A stretch of DNA of 64,000 nt from Thioclava sp. SK-1 (GCF_001705665.1 NZ_MDHA01000032.1:372001-436000); one strand, 5' to 3'. Counted from the first letter of the stretch, positions 28,126-37,663 are shown. Notes: generated by a model not told the origin, from the letters alone. Made by a program: numbers and translations.

Positions 28126-30279
28126 ATGACCAACCGGGTAAAACGGGTAGAGATGTCGGTTGCGCAAGAGCTTGCGGATTTCATTGAAACCCGTGCCTTG
28201 CCGGGGACGGGAATTGTGCCGGACAGGTTCTGGGCCGGGCTTTCCATGTTGGTGCATGAATTCGGGCCAAAGAACCGCGCATTGTTGGAGACGCGCGAAA
28301 AGATGCAGTCGCAAATTGACGATTGGCATTTGCATCATCGCGATGCGCCCCATGACAATGTGGCCTATCAAGATTTTCTGCGTGATATCGGCTACCTTGT
28401 GCCTGAGGGCGATGATTTCACCATTGAAACCCCGCAGACAGATCCAGAATTTGCGTCTCAATGCGGTCCGCAATTGGTCGTGCCGATTATGAACGCGCGC
28501 TATGCGCTGAACGCTGCCAATGCGCGTTGGGGGTCATTGTATGACGCCTATTATGGTACCGATGCGCTGGGCGACCTGCCTGATAGCAAAGGGTTTGATG
28601 CGGCGCGTGGGGCGCGGGTCGTGGCAGCTGCGAAGGCGTTCTTAGACAAGCATTTCCCGCTGGTAGCTGGGCGTTGGGCGGATGTGACGGGGCTGCGCGT
28701 CGCCAATGGTGGCTTATTCGTTTCCGGGACGGAACAGACCGGTTTGATGAACCCCGCGCAATTTGTTGGCTTGCGCGGTGATGCCGAGGATCCTGATGCG
28801 ATTGTTCTGAAGAACAATGGTTTGCATGTAATCATTGATCGTGATGCTGACCATCAGATCGGCGCGGTGGATCCGGCCCATATCTCGGATGTGAAATTGG
28901 AATCCGCGCTGTCTTCGATTATGGATTGCGAAGATTCTGTCGCAGCGGTTGATGCCGAAGACAAGGTGCTTGCCTATGGCAATTGGCTTGGGCTGATGCG
29001 CGGTGACTTGGCGGAGACCGTGACCAAGGGTGGGCAGAATTTCACCCGCGTGCTGAACCCTGATCTGGTATTTGACGCGCCTGAGGGTGGTACGGTCAGC
29101 CTGAAAGGGCGGGCGATGATGTTGGTGCGCAATGTTGGTCATCTGATGACCAATCCCGCCATTTTGGACCGTGATGGCCATGAAGCCTTCGAGGGACTGA
29201 TGGATGCGATGGTCACCACGCTATGTGCGCTGCATGATTTGCAAAAGACCGAAGCGCCTCGAAATTCTGAAACTGGGTCGGTTTATGTCGTCAAACCCAA
29301 GATGCATGGCCCGCATGAGGTCGCATTTGCCTGTGCCGTGTTTGACTTTGTCGAAGAAGTCTTGGGCCTGCCCGCCAACACGGTCAAGCTGGGCATCATG
29401 GATGAGGAACGACGGACTTCGGTCAATTTGAAAGAATGTATCCGGGCGGCGAAATCGCGCGTGGCGTTCATCAACACCGGTTTTCTGGACCGCACTGGCG
29501 ATGAAATTCATACCAGTATGGAAGCCGGAGCGATGCTGCCCAAGGGGGAGATGAAGTCTCAGGCGTGGATTTCTGCCTATGAGGACCGCAATGTTGATAT
29601 CGGCCTGCGTTGTGGTCTATCTGGGCGCGCGCAAATCGGCAAAGGTATGTGGGCGATGCCGGATTTGATGGCGGATATGTTGGTGCAGAAAATCGGCCAT
29701 CCACAGGCTGGGGCGAATTGCGCCTGGGTGCCATCGCCCACTGCGGCAACGCTGCATGCCATGCATTATCATCAGGTCGATGTCTTGGCGCGCCAGGCAG
29801 AGATCGCAGCCTTGGCGCGACCTGCGAGGTTGACGGATTTATTGACACTGCCCTTGGCGCAGGGGCGCAATTTCTCGGATGAGGAACTGCGTGCAGAGGT
29901 TGAAAACAATGCTCAGGGGATCCTGGGCTATGTCGTTCGCTGGGTTGATCAGGGGGTGGGCTGTTCTAAAGTGCTCGATATTCATGATGTCGGGCTGATG
30001 GAAGACCGGGCGACATGCCGTATTTCTTCGCAAGCGCTGAGTAATTGGTTGCATCATGGCGTGGTGAGCGATCAGCAGGTTATGGATGCAATGCGTAAAA
30101 TGGCGGCGGTCGTGGACCGCCAAAATGCGGATGACCCGGCGTATAAGCCGATGGCGCCTGGGTTTGATGGGCTGGCGTTTCAGGCTGGATGTGATCTGGT
30201 GTTTCTGGGGCGGGTGCAGCCATCAGGCTATACCGAGCCTGTGCTACATGCGCGCCGGCGGGCACTGAAAGACGGTTAA
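28126..30279 (+). CDS. glcB: Malate synthase G
   Basis: A 717-residue monomeric malate synthase condensing glyoxylate with acetyl-CoA. Isoform G length and blocks: [18 protein letters not shown], the active-site region [16 protein letters not shown] with metal-binding acids, [15 protein letters not shown], and the C-terminal [21 protein letters not shown]. Start ATG 28126 has AGGAGA upstream; the frame is open to 28087. Isocitrate lyase is not in the window. Role: glyoxylate use in acetate or C2 growth. Confidence 0.97.
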   Translation: MTNRVKRVEMSVAQELADFIETRALPGTGIVPDRFWAGLSMLVHEFGPKNRALLETREKMQSQIDDWHLHHRDAPHDNVAYQDFLRDIGYLVPEGDDFTIETPQTDPEFASQCGPQLVVPIMNARYALNAANARWGSLYDAYYGTDALGDLPDSKGFDAARGARVVAAAKAFLDKHFPLVAGRWADVTGLRVANGGLFVSGTEQTGLMNPAQFVGLRGDAEDPDAIVLKNNGLHVIIDRDADHQIGAVDPAHISDVKLESALSSIMDCEDSVAAVDAEDKVLAYGNWLGLMRGDLAETVTKGGQNFTRVLNPDLVFDAPEGGTVSLKGRAMMLVRNVGHLMTNPAILDRDGHEAFEGLMDAMVTTLCALHDLQKTEAPRNSETGSVYVVKPKMHGPHEVAFACAVFDFVEEVLGLPANTVKLGIMDEERRTSVNLKECIRAAKSRVAFINTGFLDRTGDEIHTSMEAGAMLPKGEMKSQAWISAYEDRNVDIGLRCGLSGRAQIGKGMWAMPDLMADMLVQKIGHPQAGANCAWVPSPTAATLHAMHYHQVDVLARQAEIAALARPARLTDLLTLPLAQGRNFSDEELRAEVENNAQGILGYVVRWVDQGVGCSKVLDIHDVGLMEDRATCRISSQALSNWLHHGVVSDQQVMDAMRKMAAVVDRQNADDPAYKPMAPGFDGLAFQAGCDLVFLGRVQPSGYTEPVLHARRRALKDG

Positions 30280-30290
30280 AGGATCTAGAC

Positions 30291-30367
30291 GGGGGCACGT
30301 TTTTGTCCCCCATCGAGGGGGATCACAAACGTCGGCGGCCGTGGGGCCGCCGATTGCGCCTGTGATC
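30291..30367 (+). other. Stacked inverted repeats downstream of glcB
   Basis: G5 (30291-30295), C5 (30307-30311) and G5 (30317-30321) make two mutually exclusive hairpins. They are followed by a larger structure: GATCACA (30321-30327) with TGTGATC (30361-30367) enclosing CGGCGGCC / GGCCGCCG (30333-30340 with 30345-30352, loop GTGG). The T5 run at 30300-30304 is in a loop rather than after a stem, so this is not a standard terminator. Confidence 0.5.
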
Positions 30368-30500
30368 ACCGAGTGTGCGACATGGCGGATGCTGTGCCTT
30401 TTTGTGAATGTCATTGGCGCAAATGCACAGCCCTTGCGCGTTTACGGCCTTTTCAGAAAAAAATGCTCGACTTACCTTTGTGCCGACAAAGGAGTTTCCC

Positions 30501-31274
30501 ATGACCAGACCCATCGTTGGCATTTTGTGCAACCGTATTCTTGTGAATGACCGATATCCGGTTCACGAAGGTGGCACGATGGTATCCGAGGCGGTAGCCA
30601 AGGTTTCGGGATGTATGCCAATCTTAATCCCAACGGACCCGGAGTTCACCAATGTCGCGGAGGTGTTGGAGCTTTGCGATGGGTTCTTATTGCCTGGTGG
30701 CCGACCCAATGTGCATCCCTCGGAATATGGGGCCGAGGAAACCCCTGCGCATGGGACGTTTGACCGTGGACGCGATGCGATTTCATTGCCGTTGATTCGT
30801 GCCTGTGTGGAGCGCGGCCAGCCGTTTATGGGGATTTGCCGTGGCTTCCAAGAGGTCAATGTTGCAATGGGCGGGAGCCTACATCCTGAAATTCGTGACC
30901 TGCCAGGACGGCGTAATCATAGGATGCCCACTGAAGGGACATTGGCTGATGGGTTCACCAATCGTCATACTGTCTCACTGACGCCGGGGGGGCGGTTCGC
31001 CCGGATTTTTGGCGCGGATCAGGTTGTGACCAATTCGCTGCACGGGCAGGGGGTGGACATCCCAGGCCCACGGATCGTTGTCGATGGCCGTGCCGAAGAT
31101 GGCACTGTTGAGGCAATCTATGTCCGTGATGCGCCGGGCTTTACCTATAGCGTGCAGTGGCATCCCGAATGGCAGGCTGATCAAGACGCGGTCTCCAGGC
31201 CCTTGTTTGAGGCCTTTGGCGCCGCGGTGAAAGATTGGGCTATGGCGCGCAATGGGATGACGCAGGTCGCATAA
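30501..31274 (+). CDS. Class I glutamine amidotransferase-like gamma-glutamyl hydrolase (C26)
   Basis: A 257-residue hydrolase of the PuuD/gamma-glutamyl-GABA hydrolase group. Catalytic Cys in MGICRGFQEVNVAMGGSLH, His and Glu in YSVQWHPEWQ; oxyanion loop FLLPGGRPNVHP. In PuuD the reaction releases glutamate from gamma-glutamyl-GABA in putrescine breakdown; no other puu genes are adjacent, so the true substrate is open. ATG 30501 follows AAAGGAG; the frame extends to 30408 without support. Convergent with purK across a strong terminator. Confidence 0.9.
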   Translation: MTRPIVGILCNRILVNDRYPVHEGGTMVSEAVAKVSGCMPILIPTDPEFTNVAEVLELCDGFLLPGGRPNVHPSEYGAEETPAHGTFDRGRDAISLPLIRACVERGQPFMGICRGFQEVNVAMGGSLHPEIRDLPGRRNHRMPTEGTLADGFTNRHTVSLTPGGRFARIFGADQVVTNSLHGQGVDIPGPRIVVDGRAEDGTVEAIYVRDAPGFTYSVQWHPEWQADQDAVSRPLFEAFGAAVKDWAMARNGMTQVA

Positions 31275-31306
31275 GCCACGCATCCGTAACATACTGGCGA
31301 ATATGC

Positions 31307-31337
31307 AAAACGGCGGCCTATGAGACCGCCGTTTTTT
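31307..31337. terminator. Bidirectional terminator between C26 hydrolase and purK
   Basis: AAAACGGCGG / CCGCCGTTTT (31307-31316 with 31326-31335), then further T's. A run on one side and T run on the other make it work on both strands. Confidence 0.9.
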
Positions 31338-31355
31338 CATGTGCAAGGCCTTAGA

Positions 31356-32423
31356 TCAGATGATCCGGTTAATATGCCCCATCTTGCGGCCTGGTTTGGC
31401 CTCGGCCTTGCCGTATAGATGGATCTGGGTCTTTGGCTCTGCCGCGAAACCTGGCACGCGCAGAACATCATCGCCCAGAAGGTTGAGCATTTCGACATTG
31501 GCATAGCGGCTACCATCGCCTAACGGCCAGCCCGCAACAGCACGGATGTGCTGCTCAAACTGATCGACGGTGCAGCCAGCCTGTGTCCAATGACCCGAGT
31601 TGTGAACGCGCGGCGCAATTTCATTGACCAGCAGGCCGTCGGGCGTCACGAACAGCTCCACCCCCATAACACCGACATAGTCCAAAGCATTCAAAATCCG
31701 CGCAGCAATCAAAATTGCATCGGTGCGCAGAGATTCGGACAGTTTTGCCGGCACCGTGGTGGTGTGCAGGATGCCGTTTTCATGGATGTTTTCGCCGGGA
31801 TCAAAGCAGGCTACCTGACCATCAGCGCCCCGCGCAGCGATCACTGAAATCTCCGCGCTGAAATTCACAAAACCTTCCAGCACCGCCTCGGCGCCCGCCA
31901 TTGCAGTCAAGGCCGGGGCAGCATCGTTGGCGGACATAATCCGGGCCTGGCCCTTGCCATCATATCCCAAGCGGGTGGTTTTCAAAATCGCAGGTGTGCC
32001 GATCTGCGCAACCGCGCTGTCAAGTGACGCGGCATCTGTCACTTTTGCCCAAGGTGCAGTGGCCAGCCCAATGTCATTTAGGAATGATTTTTCTATAACC
32101 CGATCTTGCGAAATTTCTAACACCCGGCGGCCGGGGCGGATGGGACGCATTTGCTCCAGCAGATCCAGCGCGGCGGAGGGGATATTTTCAAATTCATAGG
32201 TGATCACATCGACCGATTCGGCAAACGCCTGCAGTGCGAGAGCATCATCATAAGGGGCGGTGGTTACACGATGCGCAGTATCGGCGGCAGGGGCCTGCGG
32301 GCTGGGTTCATAAATATGGCAGCGGAACCCCAGCCGTGCGGCTGCGACCGACAACATACGACCCAACTGGCCACCACCCAAAATCCCAATGACCGCACCG
32401 GGTTGCAACGACATATCAGCCAT
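31356..32423 (-). CDS. purK: N5-carboxyaminoimidazole ribonucleotide synthase
   Basis: A 355-residue ATP-grasp enzyme that carboxylates AIR to N5-CAIR using bicarbonate. Motifs: ILGGGQLGRMLSVAAARLGF, the ATP-grasp region KTTRLGYDGKGQ, VEGFVNFSAEIS-like VLEGFVNFSAEISV, and NEIAPRVHNSGHWT. ATG overlaps the purE stop by one base (TAATG), so the pair is co-translated. Confidence 0.96.
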   Translation of the reverse strand: MADMSLQPGAVIGILGGGQLGRMLSVAAARLGFRCHIYEPSPQAPAADTAHRVTTAPYDDALALQAFAESVDVITYEFENIPSAALDLLEQMRPIRPGRRVLEISQDRVIEKSFLNDIGLATAPWAKVTDAASLDSAVAQIGTPAILKTTRLGYDGKGQARIMSANDAAPALTAMAGAEAVLEGFVNFSAEISVIAARGADGQVACFDPGENIHENGILHTTTVPAKLSESLRTDAILIAARILNALDYVGVMGVELFVTPDGLLVNEIAPRVHNSGHWTQAGCTVDQFEQHIRAVAGWPLGDGSRYANVEMLNLLGDDVLRVPGFAAEPKTQIHLYGKAEAKPGRKMGHINRII

Positions 32424-32911
32424 TAGATTTCGTCCTTAGGCTCATCCGGGATAGAGGCGGATAGCGCATCACGCCACGCGTCCAGCTTTTCGCCCAACGT
32501 CGGATCACTGATCGCCAGAATGCCAGCGGCCATCAGGCCTGCATTGGCCGCCCCGGCAGAGCCGATCGCCATCGTGGCAACTGGAAAGCCTTTGGGCATC
32601 TGCACAATGGAATACAAGCTGTCGACACCTGACAGAGCGCGGGTTTGCACCGGAACGCCGATCACCGGGACACGGGTTTTCGATGCCATCATGCCGGGCA
32701 AATGCGCCGCCCCGCCAGCCCCTGCGATAATCACATGCAAACCACGAGACACTGCCGATTTGCCATAGTCCCACAGCCGATCTGGAGTGCGATGGGCAGA
32801 GACGATTTTCTTTTCGTAGGGGATGCCCAGCTCGTCCAGAACAACGGCCGCTTCACGCATGGTGGGCCAGTCCGACTGGCTGCCCATGATAATACCGACT
32901 TTCACACTCAT
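32423..32911 (-). CDS. purE: N5-CAIR mutase, class I PurE
   Basis: A 162-residue mutase turning N5-CAIR into CAIR. Family motifs [26 protein letters not shown] with the catalytic His, and [17 protein letters not shown] 32911 has GAGG upstream; a longer frame to 32938 is not supported. Operon purE-purK, class I as expected with PurK. Confidence 0.97.
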   Translation of the reverse strand: MSVKVGIIMGSQSDWPTMREAAVVLDELGIPYEKKIVSAHRTPDRLWDYGKSAVSRGLHVIIAGAGGAAHLPGMMASKTRVPVIGVPVQTRALSGVDSLYSIVQMPKGFPVATMAIGSAGAANAGLMAAGILAISDPTLGEKLDAWRDALSASIPDEPKDEI

Positions 32912-33010
32912 GCTGGCCTCCGTTTTAAAAAGCGGCACTATATGCGCGAAACCTATCGGCGCAAGGGGAACTCAGCATTACAGGACCATCAACCGGCCAC
33001 TACAGCGATC

Positions 33011-33229
33011 TTAGGCCAAAATATCGGGGATCAGCTTGTCTTCGATCCGCGATATCTCATCCTTTAGATACAGTTTTTGCTTCTTTAGCCGCACGATCCG
33101 CAATTGATCGGGATGGCCTGAATTTTGCAGGGCCAAGATTGCCTCGTCCAGATCGCGGTGCTCGCGGCGCAGAACCTCAATTTTTACACGCAGAACATCT
33201 TCGTGTTCCATTTCGATATGGGCGTTCAT
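33011..33229 (-). CDS. DUF465 (YdcH family) small coiled-coil protein
   Basis: A 72-residue helical hairpin protein, highly charged: EHEDVLRVKIEVLRREHRDLDEAI then RLKKQKLYLKDEISRIED. This is the DUF465/YdcH pattern, a family of unknown role often found beside purE in alphaproteobacteria. It reads toward purE with 99 bases between them, so they may share a transcript. Confidence 0.88.
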   Translation of the reverse strand: MNAHIEMEHEDVLRVKIEVLRREHRDLDEAILALQNSGHPDQLRIVRLKKQKLYLKDEISRIEDKLIPDILA

Positions 33230-33394
33230 CGGGTGTGTCCGTGTGACTGGCGGTGCCGCGGGGAGGGCGACACCTGGCTGTTTGTCTGACGGTCGAGCGA
33301 CTTTCTGTCTGACTCGACTCGCGGTAAGGTTTATTAATACACTAATTTCTTCACGAAAGGGAAAAAAACCTGCTTATCCCTTTATGAACAGGCT

Positions 33395-33425
33395 CTTGTG
33401 CTGTCGAGATATGCTTCCCATATTA
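33395..33425 (+). promoter_or_regulatory. Candidate RpoH (sigma-32) promoter for hsp20
   Basis: CTTGTGC (33395-33401), a 15-base spacer, then CCCATATTA (33417-33425). This resembles the heat-shock CTTGAAA / CCCCATnT pair. It lies 64 bases before the hsp20 ATG, the right distance, and hsp20 genes are classical RpoH targets. Confidence 0.45.
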
Positions 33426-33488
33426 GGAATACGGGCCGCCGCATCTGGGGCCTGACCCGCAACGTCGCTTGAAGTAAGGGCTTGCCTG

Positions 33489-33902
33489 ATGACGAAACTA
33501 AGCTTTGGGGCGCATCCCTATCTGCTGGGCTTTGACCAGTTGGAACGGTTGGTGGAGCGCACCGCAAAAACCGGGGCGGAAGGGTATCCGCCTTATAACA
33601 TTGAACAATCTGGACAAGATTCGTTCCGCATAACACTCGCTGTGGCGGGGTTTTCAGAACAAGATTTGGCGATCACGATGGAAGACCGGGCCTTGGTAAT
33701 TCGGGGTCGGCAAGCTGATGTGGAAGAAGGTCGCGTCTTTTTGCACCGGGGTATTGCAGCCCGCGCATTTCAGCGTAGCTTTGTTCTGGCAGATGGGGTG
33801 GATGTTTCGGGCGCACAGATCGAAAACGGCCTTTTGCATGTCGACCTGACCCGCGCGATGCCCGAACCCGTGATCCAGACGATCCCGATTGAACGAAAAT
33901 AA
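33489..33902 (+). CDS. Small heat shock protein Hsp20
   Basis: A 137-residue alpha-crystallin-domain chaperone (domain about 35-130). Seen: YPPYNIEQSGQDSFRITLAVAGF at the start of the domain (shown by its ends), LVIRGRQ, and the conserved C-terminal ENGLLHVDLTR with the A-x-x-x-n-G-v-L signature partly kept (GAQIENGLLHVDL). It holds unfolding proteins under heat stress. AAGGG upstream of ATG 33489. Followed after 53 bases by DUF1150, a common alphaproteobacterial pair. Confidence 0.93.
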   Translation: MTKLSFGAHPYLLGFDQLERLVERTAKTGAEGYPPYNIEQSGQDSFRITLAVAGFSEQDLAITMEDRALVIRGRQADVEEGRVFLHRGIAARAFQRSFVLADGVDVSGAQIENGLLHVDLTRAMPEPVIQTIPIERK

Positions 33903-33955
33903 ACGGAACAATGACGACGGCGAGACGTTTTATCTAAATAGACAGGAGAGATATC

Positions 33956-34183
33956 ATGGACACAAAATTCGATTTCGGTTCGAACGACGGTGAGCGCCAT
34001 GTTTATGTGCGCCCGGTTTTGGTCTCTACACTCCCCGAAGACGTGCAAGCGCAAGCTGGCGGTTTGACGCAACTGTATTCCTTGCACGATGCGAAGGGAC
34101 AGCAATTGGCCTTGGTGCGCGACCGTAAAATGGCGTTTTCCTTGGCGCGCGAAAATGATCTGGCGCCCGTCAGCGTTCACTGA
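33956..34183 (+). CDS. DUF1150 family protein
   Basis: A 75-residue protein with the family core YVRPVLVSTLPEDVQAQ, LYSLHDAKGQQLALV and AFSLARENDLAPVSVH. DUF1150 is typically beside hsp20/ibpA in alphaproteobacteria, and its role is unknown, presumably in stress. AGGAGAG upstream of ATG 33956. Confidence 0.9.
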   Translation: MDTKFDFGSNDGERHVYVRPVLVSTLPEDVQAQAGGLTQLYSLHDAKGQQLALVRDRKMAFSLARENDLAPVSVH

Positions 34184-34235
34184 CGCATAAGAAAACATCG
34201 CGGATCGGGTGCGCCGGTTCGGTGACAGATATGAG

Positions 34236-34264
34236 AAAGGGCCGCAATTTGCGGCCCTTTCCTT
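34236..34264. terminator. Terminator between DUF1150 and trxB
   Basis: AAAGGGCCGCAA / TTGCGGCCCTTT (34236-34247 with 34249-34260), then CCTTTG. A and T runs on both sides suit the convergent trxB transcript too. Confidence 0.85.
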
Positions 34265-34282
34265 TGTGTGCAGGCAGTTGAA

Positions 34283-35233
34283 TTATTCCGCCAAGCCTTT
34301 TTCTGCTAGCCAGCGCTCAGCATCAAGCGCGGCCATGCAGCCCATGCCTGCCGAGGTTACGGCCTGGCGATAGACATGGTCGGTCAGGTCACCTGCGGCA
34401 AAAACACCGGGGATCGAAGTGCGCGTTGTGCCCGGTTCAACCCAGACATAGCCGCCATCAATCAGCTTCAGTTGGTCTTTGACAAGTTCGGACGCTGGTG
34501 CGTGACCGATGGCCACAAAGAACCCGTCGCAGGGGATTTCGCGTTCGTGGCCGTCATCTGTGGATTTTACGCGCACGCCGGTCACGCCCAACGGGGCTTC
34601 AGTTCCTAAAACCTCTTCGACGGTGTGATTCCAGACCATTTCAATTTTCGGGTTTTTGAACAGGCGCTCTTGCAGAATTTTTTCGGCGCGCAGGCTGTCG
34701 CGGCGATGCACCAAGGTGACTTTGGAGGCGAAATTGGTCAAGAACAGCGCCTCTTCCACGGCGGTGTTGCCGCCGCCGATCACCACGACCTCTTTCCCGC
34801 GATAGAAGAAGCCGTCGCAGGTGGCGCATGCCGATACGCCAAACCCCTGGAATTTGGTTTCAGAGGGAAGACCCATCCATTTTGCCTGCGCCCCAGTGGC
34901 CAGCACGATGGCGTCGGCCTCATATGTTGTGCCGCTGTCACCATGGGCGGTGAAAGGATGCGTGCTTAAGTCCAGCCCGTCAATGTAATCGCCGATGATT
35001 TCGGTGCCCATCGCGCGGGCGTGTTCTTCCATCTGGATCATCAGGTCAGGGCCTTGAACCTCGGTCTTGCCGGGCCAGTTTTCGACATCCGTAGTGATGG
35101 TTAGCTGACCGCCGGGTTGCAGGCCTTGCACCAACACGGGTGACAACATCGCGCGCGAGGCGTAGACGCCAGCGGTGTAACCTGCCGGGCCGGAGCCAAT
35201 GATCAGCAGTTTGGTCTTTTTCGTCTCGCCCAT
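34283..35233 (-). CDS. trxB: Thioredoxin-disulfide reductase
   Basis: A 316-residue FAD/NADPH enzyme that keeps thioredoxin reduced. FAD motif [18 protein letters not shown] (11-28), redox-active C136-A-T-C139, NADPH motif [12 protein letters not shown], and the C-terminal [13 protein letters not shown] 35233 has GGAGG at about 35240-35244; the frame is open to 35380 but not used. Divergent from an Lrp-type regulator, a frequent arrangement in alphaproteobacteria. Thioredoxin would supply electrons to the BCP peroxiredoxin encoded at 53.6 kb. Confidence 0.96.
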   Translation of the reverse strand: MGETKKTKLLIIGSGPAGYTAGVYASRAMLSPVLVQGLQPGGQLTITTDVENWPGKTEVQGPDLMIQMEEHARAMGTEIIGDYIDGLDLSTHPFTAHGDSGTTYEADAIVLATGAQAKWMGLPSETKFQGFGVSACATCDGFFYRGKEVVVIGGGNTAVEEALFLTNFASKVTLVHRRDSLRAEKILQERLFKNPKIEMVWNHTVEEVLGTEAPLGVTGVRVKSTDDGHEREIPCDGFFVAIGHAPASELVKDQLKLIDGGYVWVEPGTTRTSIPGVFAAGDLTDHVYRQAVTSAGMGCMAALDAERWLAEKGLAE

Positions 35234-35340
35234 CGGCTTGCCTCCATCGAAACTGTCGGTCAGTGGATATAAGCGCCCTTTGATCGAACGGAAACCCCCG
35301 GAGCGTGGTGAAATGGCCCGGCGGGTCAAATTAACCTCGT

Positions 35341-35380
35341 ATTGCTCTTGCATGTGCAGCAATGAAATATTATTGCGCAA
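35341..35380. promoter_or_regulatory. TTGC/GCAA half-site array between trxB and lrp
   Basis: ATTGCT-N11-AGCAAT (35341-35363) and the perfect palindrome TTGCGCAA (35373-35380), with A/T-rich sequence between them, in the 191-base divergent gap. Multiple spaced half-sites around an A/T core are what Lrp-family proteins bind. Confidence 0.35.
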
Positions 35381-35424
35381 AAGCGGGTAAAAAGATAAGG
35401 TCGCGCCGAAGCGCGGAGGAAACT

Positions 35425-35925
35425 ATGGCCACATCAAAGCTGGATGAGATCGACAGGAAGATCCTGGCCGAACTGCAGGCAGATGGCCGGATGACCAATG
35501 TGGAACTGGCAAAACGTGTTGGAATTTCGGCGCCGCCTTGTTTACGGCGCGTGCGCACGCTGGAAGAGGCCGGATATATTCGCGGCTATCATGCCGATGT
35601 GAATCCCCGCGAGCTGGGATTTGAAGTGCAGGTCTTTGCGTCGGTGCGGTTGCATTCGCAGTCAGAGGCGGATTTGGCCGCCTTTGAAGATCGGTGCCGC
35701 AGTTGGCCTTTGGTGCGCGAGTGCCATATGTTGAATGGCGAGGTGGATTTCATTTTGAAATGCGCTGCACCTGATTTGTCGAGCTTTCAGGGTTTTTTGA
35801 TGCGGGATCTGACAGCGGCAGAAAATGTCGCGAGTGTGAAGACGTCGTTGGTGATCCGCTGTGCCAAGGATGAGCCCGGTGTGCCGTTCGATGTCATGGA
35901 AGAACGTTTGGCGCGTCAGGCGTAA
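35425..35925 (+). CDS. Lrp/AsnC family transcriptional regulator
   Basis: A 166-residue regulator: winged HTH at 5-65 (LDEIDRKILAELQADGRMTNVELAKRVGIS, shown by its ends) and a RAM effector domain at 70-150 (EVQVFASVRLH, GEVDFILKC). Lrp proteins bind amino acids and control metabolism; the ligand is not predictable here. GGAGGAA before ATG 35425. Probably autoregulated through the divergent gap, and may affect trxB. Confidence 0.92.
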   Translation: MATSKLDEIDRKILAELQADGRMTNVELAKRVGISAPPCLRRVRTLEEAGYIRGYHADVNPRELGFEVQVFASVRLHSQSEADLAAFEDRCRSWPLVRECHMLNGEVDFILKCAAPDLSSFQGFLMRDLTAAENVASVKTSLVIRCAKDEPGVPFDVMEERLARQA

Positions 35926-36042
35926 TTTGCCCGAGGCGGTTGTCGGTGACAATTGGATCTGATTTTCGCGAATATGTCCTGCGCTGTTTGGTGGCCTTTT
36001 GGTGCGTGAAGTCTTTGCCGTGACAGCAGGAGTTGAGCGTGG

Positions 36043-36094
36043 AGGGGCGCTGCCCCGACCGCAGCGTTGAGGGCTCGATGCCCTCAACGCTGCG
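36043..36094. terminator. Double hairpin after lrp
   Basis: GGGGC-GCT-GCCCC hairpin (36044-36056), then a perfect 15-base stem (36060-36074 with 36080-36094, loop TCGAT). No T run follows directly; a T5 lies at 36108-36112 inside the dispersed repeat. It separates lrp from the convergent M20 peptidase gene. Confidence 0.55.
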
Positions 36095-36102
36095 ATCCCC
36101 CG

Positions 36103-36130
36103 GGATATTTTTCGCAAGATGAAAGGCGCG
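36103..36130 (+). repeat. Dispersed intergenic repeat, copy 2
   Basis: GGATATTT-TT-CGCAAGATGAA-AGGCGCG, matching the element at 12455-12480 at 17 of the first 21 or so positions. Both copies lie between convergent genes, downstream of a hairpin, in the same orientation. Confidence 0.6.
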
Positions 36131-36137
36131 CAGGTGT

Positions 36138-37514
36138 TTAGTGGGTGAGCGCCTCGAGGATCCTTGCCCAGGATCGTGTGCCTTTATGGAAGCTTTCCAC
36201 ATTATATTTTTCATTCGGCGAGTGGATTGCATCGTCATCATGCGCAAAGCCGATCAGCATGGAATCCATTCCTAGGATATCTTTGAAATAGCCTGCGATT
36301 GGGATTGATCCGCCCATGCCGACGATAACCGCGTCGCGCTTCCATTCGTCTGAAAGAGCCTGTCGTGCAGCTTCAAATTCGGGACGGCTTGTATCCATGA
36401 AGGCGGCTTTGGCACCGGGAAGTGACGTGTCCCAGCGCAGTGCAGCATCTTCTGGCAGACGGGCTTCAAGATGTTCGCGTAGCTGAGTGCGGATATGCGC
36501 CGGATCTTGTTCGCCCACCAGCCGGCAGGTGATTTTGCAATGCGCTTGTGCGGGGATGACCGTTTTCGATCCTGCGCCTTGATAGCCGCCCCAAAGCCCG
36601 TTGATTTCAACGGTTGGGCGTGCCCATTGTTGTTCCAACGTCGAATAGCCGGTTTCGCCATGCGCCTTGGTGAAGCCGACCGAATTAAGGTATTCTGCCT
36701 CGTTAAAGCCGCATGTTTTCCATTGCTCCAGCTGCTGTGCCGGAACTTCATGCACACCGTCATAAAAGCCTGTGATTGTCACCCGGCCCGTGTCGTCATG
36801 CAGACTTGCGATCAGTTTGGAGATTTCGCGCAAAGGGTTTAGCCCTGGCCCGCCGTAATGGCCGGAATGCAGGTCGATTTTTGGCCCCATCAGGGTAAAT
36901 TCTTCCTTGAGCATTCCGCGTAGGCTGCCTGAAATGGAAGGAACACCGGGGGAGACCATTGATGTGTCACAGATCAATGCGAGGCTGGAGGTGAGCTCGG
37001 CTGCGTGTTCTTTCATGAAGGGTACGAGGGAGGGCGAGCCTGATTCTTCTTCACCTTCAAGGAAAATCAGTAGGTTCGGTGGCAGCTGTCCGTTCACATC
37101 TTTGTATGCGCGGCAGGCTTCGATAAAGGTCATCAGCTGACCTTTATCGTCAGACGCGCCCCGGCCACGGATTACTTTGCCCTTTGGTGTGTCTTGCAGT
37201 TGGGGTTCAAACGGTGGGGTGTTCCATAGGTCCAGCGGGTCAACAGGTTGCACGTCGTAATGGCCATAAAAGAGCAATTTTGGTCCGTCGCCGGGTGTGG
37301 TTGCTGTGACCATTGGATGGCCCGGTGTCGGCCGTAATTGCGCAGAGAAACCGATATCTGTCAGTTCGTTAACCAGCCATTGGGCCGCTGCAAGGCAATC
37401 ATCTTTGAACGCAGGATCGGTAGAGATCGACGGGATGCGCAGCAGGGTCATCAACCGGTCAAGCGCGTGGGGCAGGGCCTCATCAATTCGGGTCAGAACG
37501 GCGTCGATTGCCAT
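36138..37514 (-). CDS. M20 family dipeptidase/deacylase
   Basis: A 458-residue two-zinc peptidase. Metal ligands: His and Asp in FYGHYDVQPVDP, the bridging Asp in RGRGASDDKGQ, the catalytic Glu pair in FLEGEEESGSPS, Asp in ICDTSM, and the C-terminal His in GFAHDDDAIHSPNE. A dimerisation domain is inserted (about 195-355). It falls with the carnosinase-like M20 dipeptidases; substrate uncertain. Upstream is the hemA regulatory region, divergent. Confidence 0.93.
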   Translation of the reverse strand: MAIDAVLTRIDEALPHALDRLMTLLRIPSISTDPAFKDDCLAAAQWLVNELTDIGFSAQLRPTPGHPMVTATTPGDGPKLLFYGHYDVQPVDPLDLWNTPPFEPQLQDTPKGKVIRGRGASDDKGQLMTFIEACRAYKDVNGQLPPNLLIFLEGEEESGSPSLVPFMKEHAAELTSSLALICDTSMVSPGVPSISGSLRGMLKEEFTLMGPKIDLHSGHYGGPGLNPLREISKLIASLHDDTGRVTITGFYDGVHEVPAQQLEQWKTCGFNEAEYLNSVGFTKAHGETGYSTLEQQWARPTVEINGLWGGYQGAGSKTVIPAQAHCKITCRLVGEQDPAHIRTQLREHLEARLPEDAALRWDTSLPGAKAAFMDTSRPEFEAARQALSDEWKRDAVIVGMGGSIPIAGYFKDILGMDSMLIGFAHDDDAIHSPNEKYNVESFHKGTRSWARILEALTH

Positions 37515-37607
37515 GGCGGTTCTCCTTATTTTTGCGCGACCCTATCAGCGCTTGCGCCACTGTCCAGCGCAGGGCAGCTATGCATGGGACGAAAGGCGTA
37601 TTTGCTT

Positions 37608-37627
37608 TTTTGTCACCCGCGACAAAA
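37608..37627. promoter_or_regulatory. Inverted repeat in the hemA upstream region
   Basis: TTTTGTC-N6-GACAAAA, perfect seven-base arms, 30 bases before the FNR box. The spacing (16 bases between the TTG and CAA ends) is not that of FNR-type sites, so another regulator would bind. Unassigned. Confidence 0.45.
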
Positions 37628-37649
37628 TAGCCCCTCCAAAGATGTATAT

Positions 37650-37663
37650 TTGATCTTTATCAA
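37650..37663 (+). promoter_or_regulatory. FNR-type (FnrL) binding site upstream of hemA
   Basis: TTGAT-CTTT-ATCAA, an exact match to the FNR consensus TTGAT-N4-ATCAA. It lies 62 bases before the hemA ATG. FnrL control of hemA is established in Rhodobacter sphaeroides, so low-oxygen induction is expected here. Confidence 0.85.
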
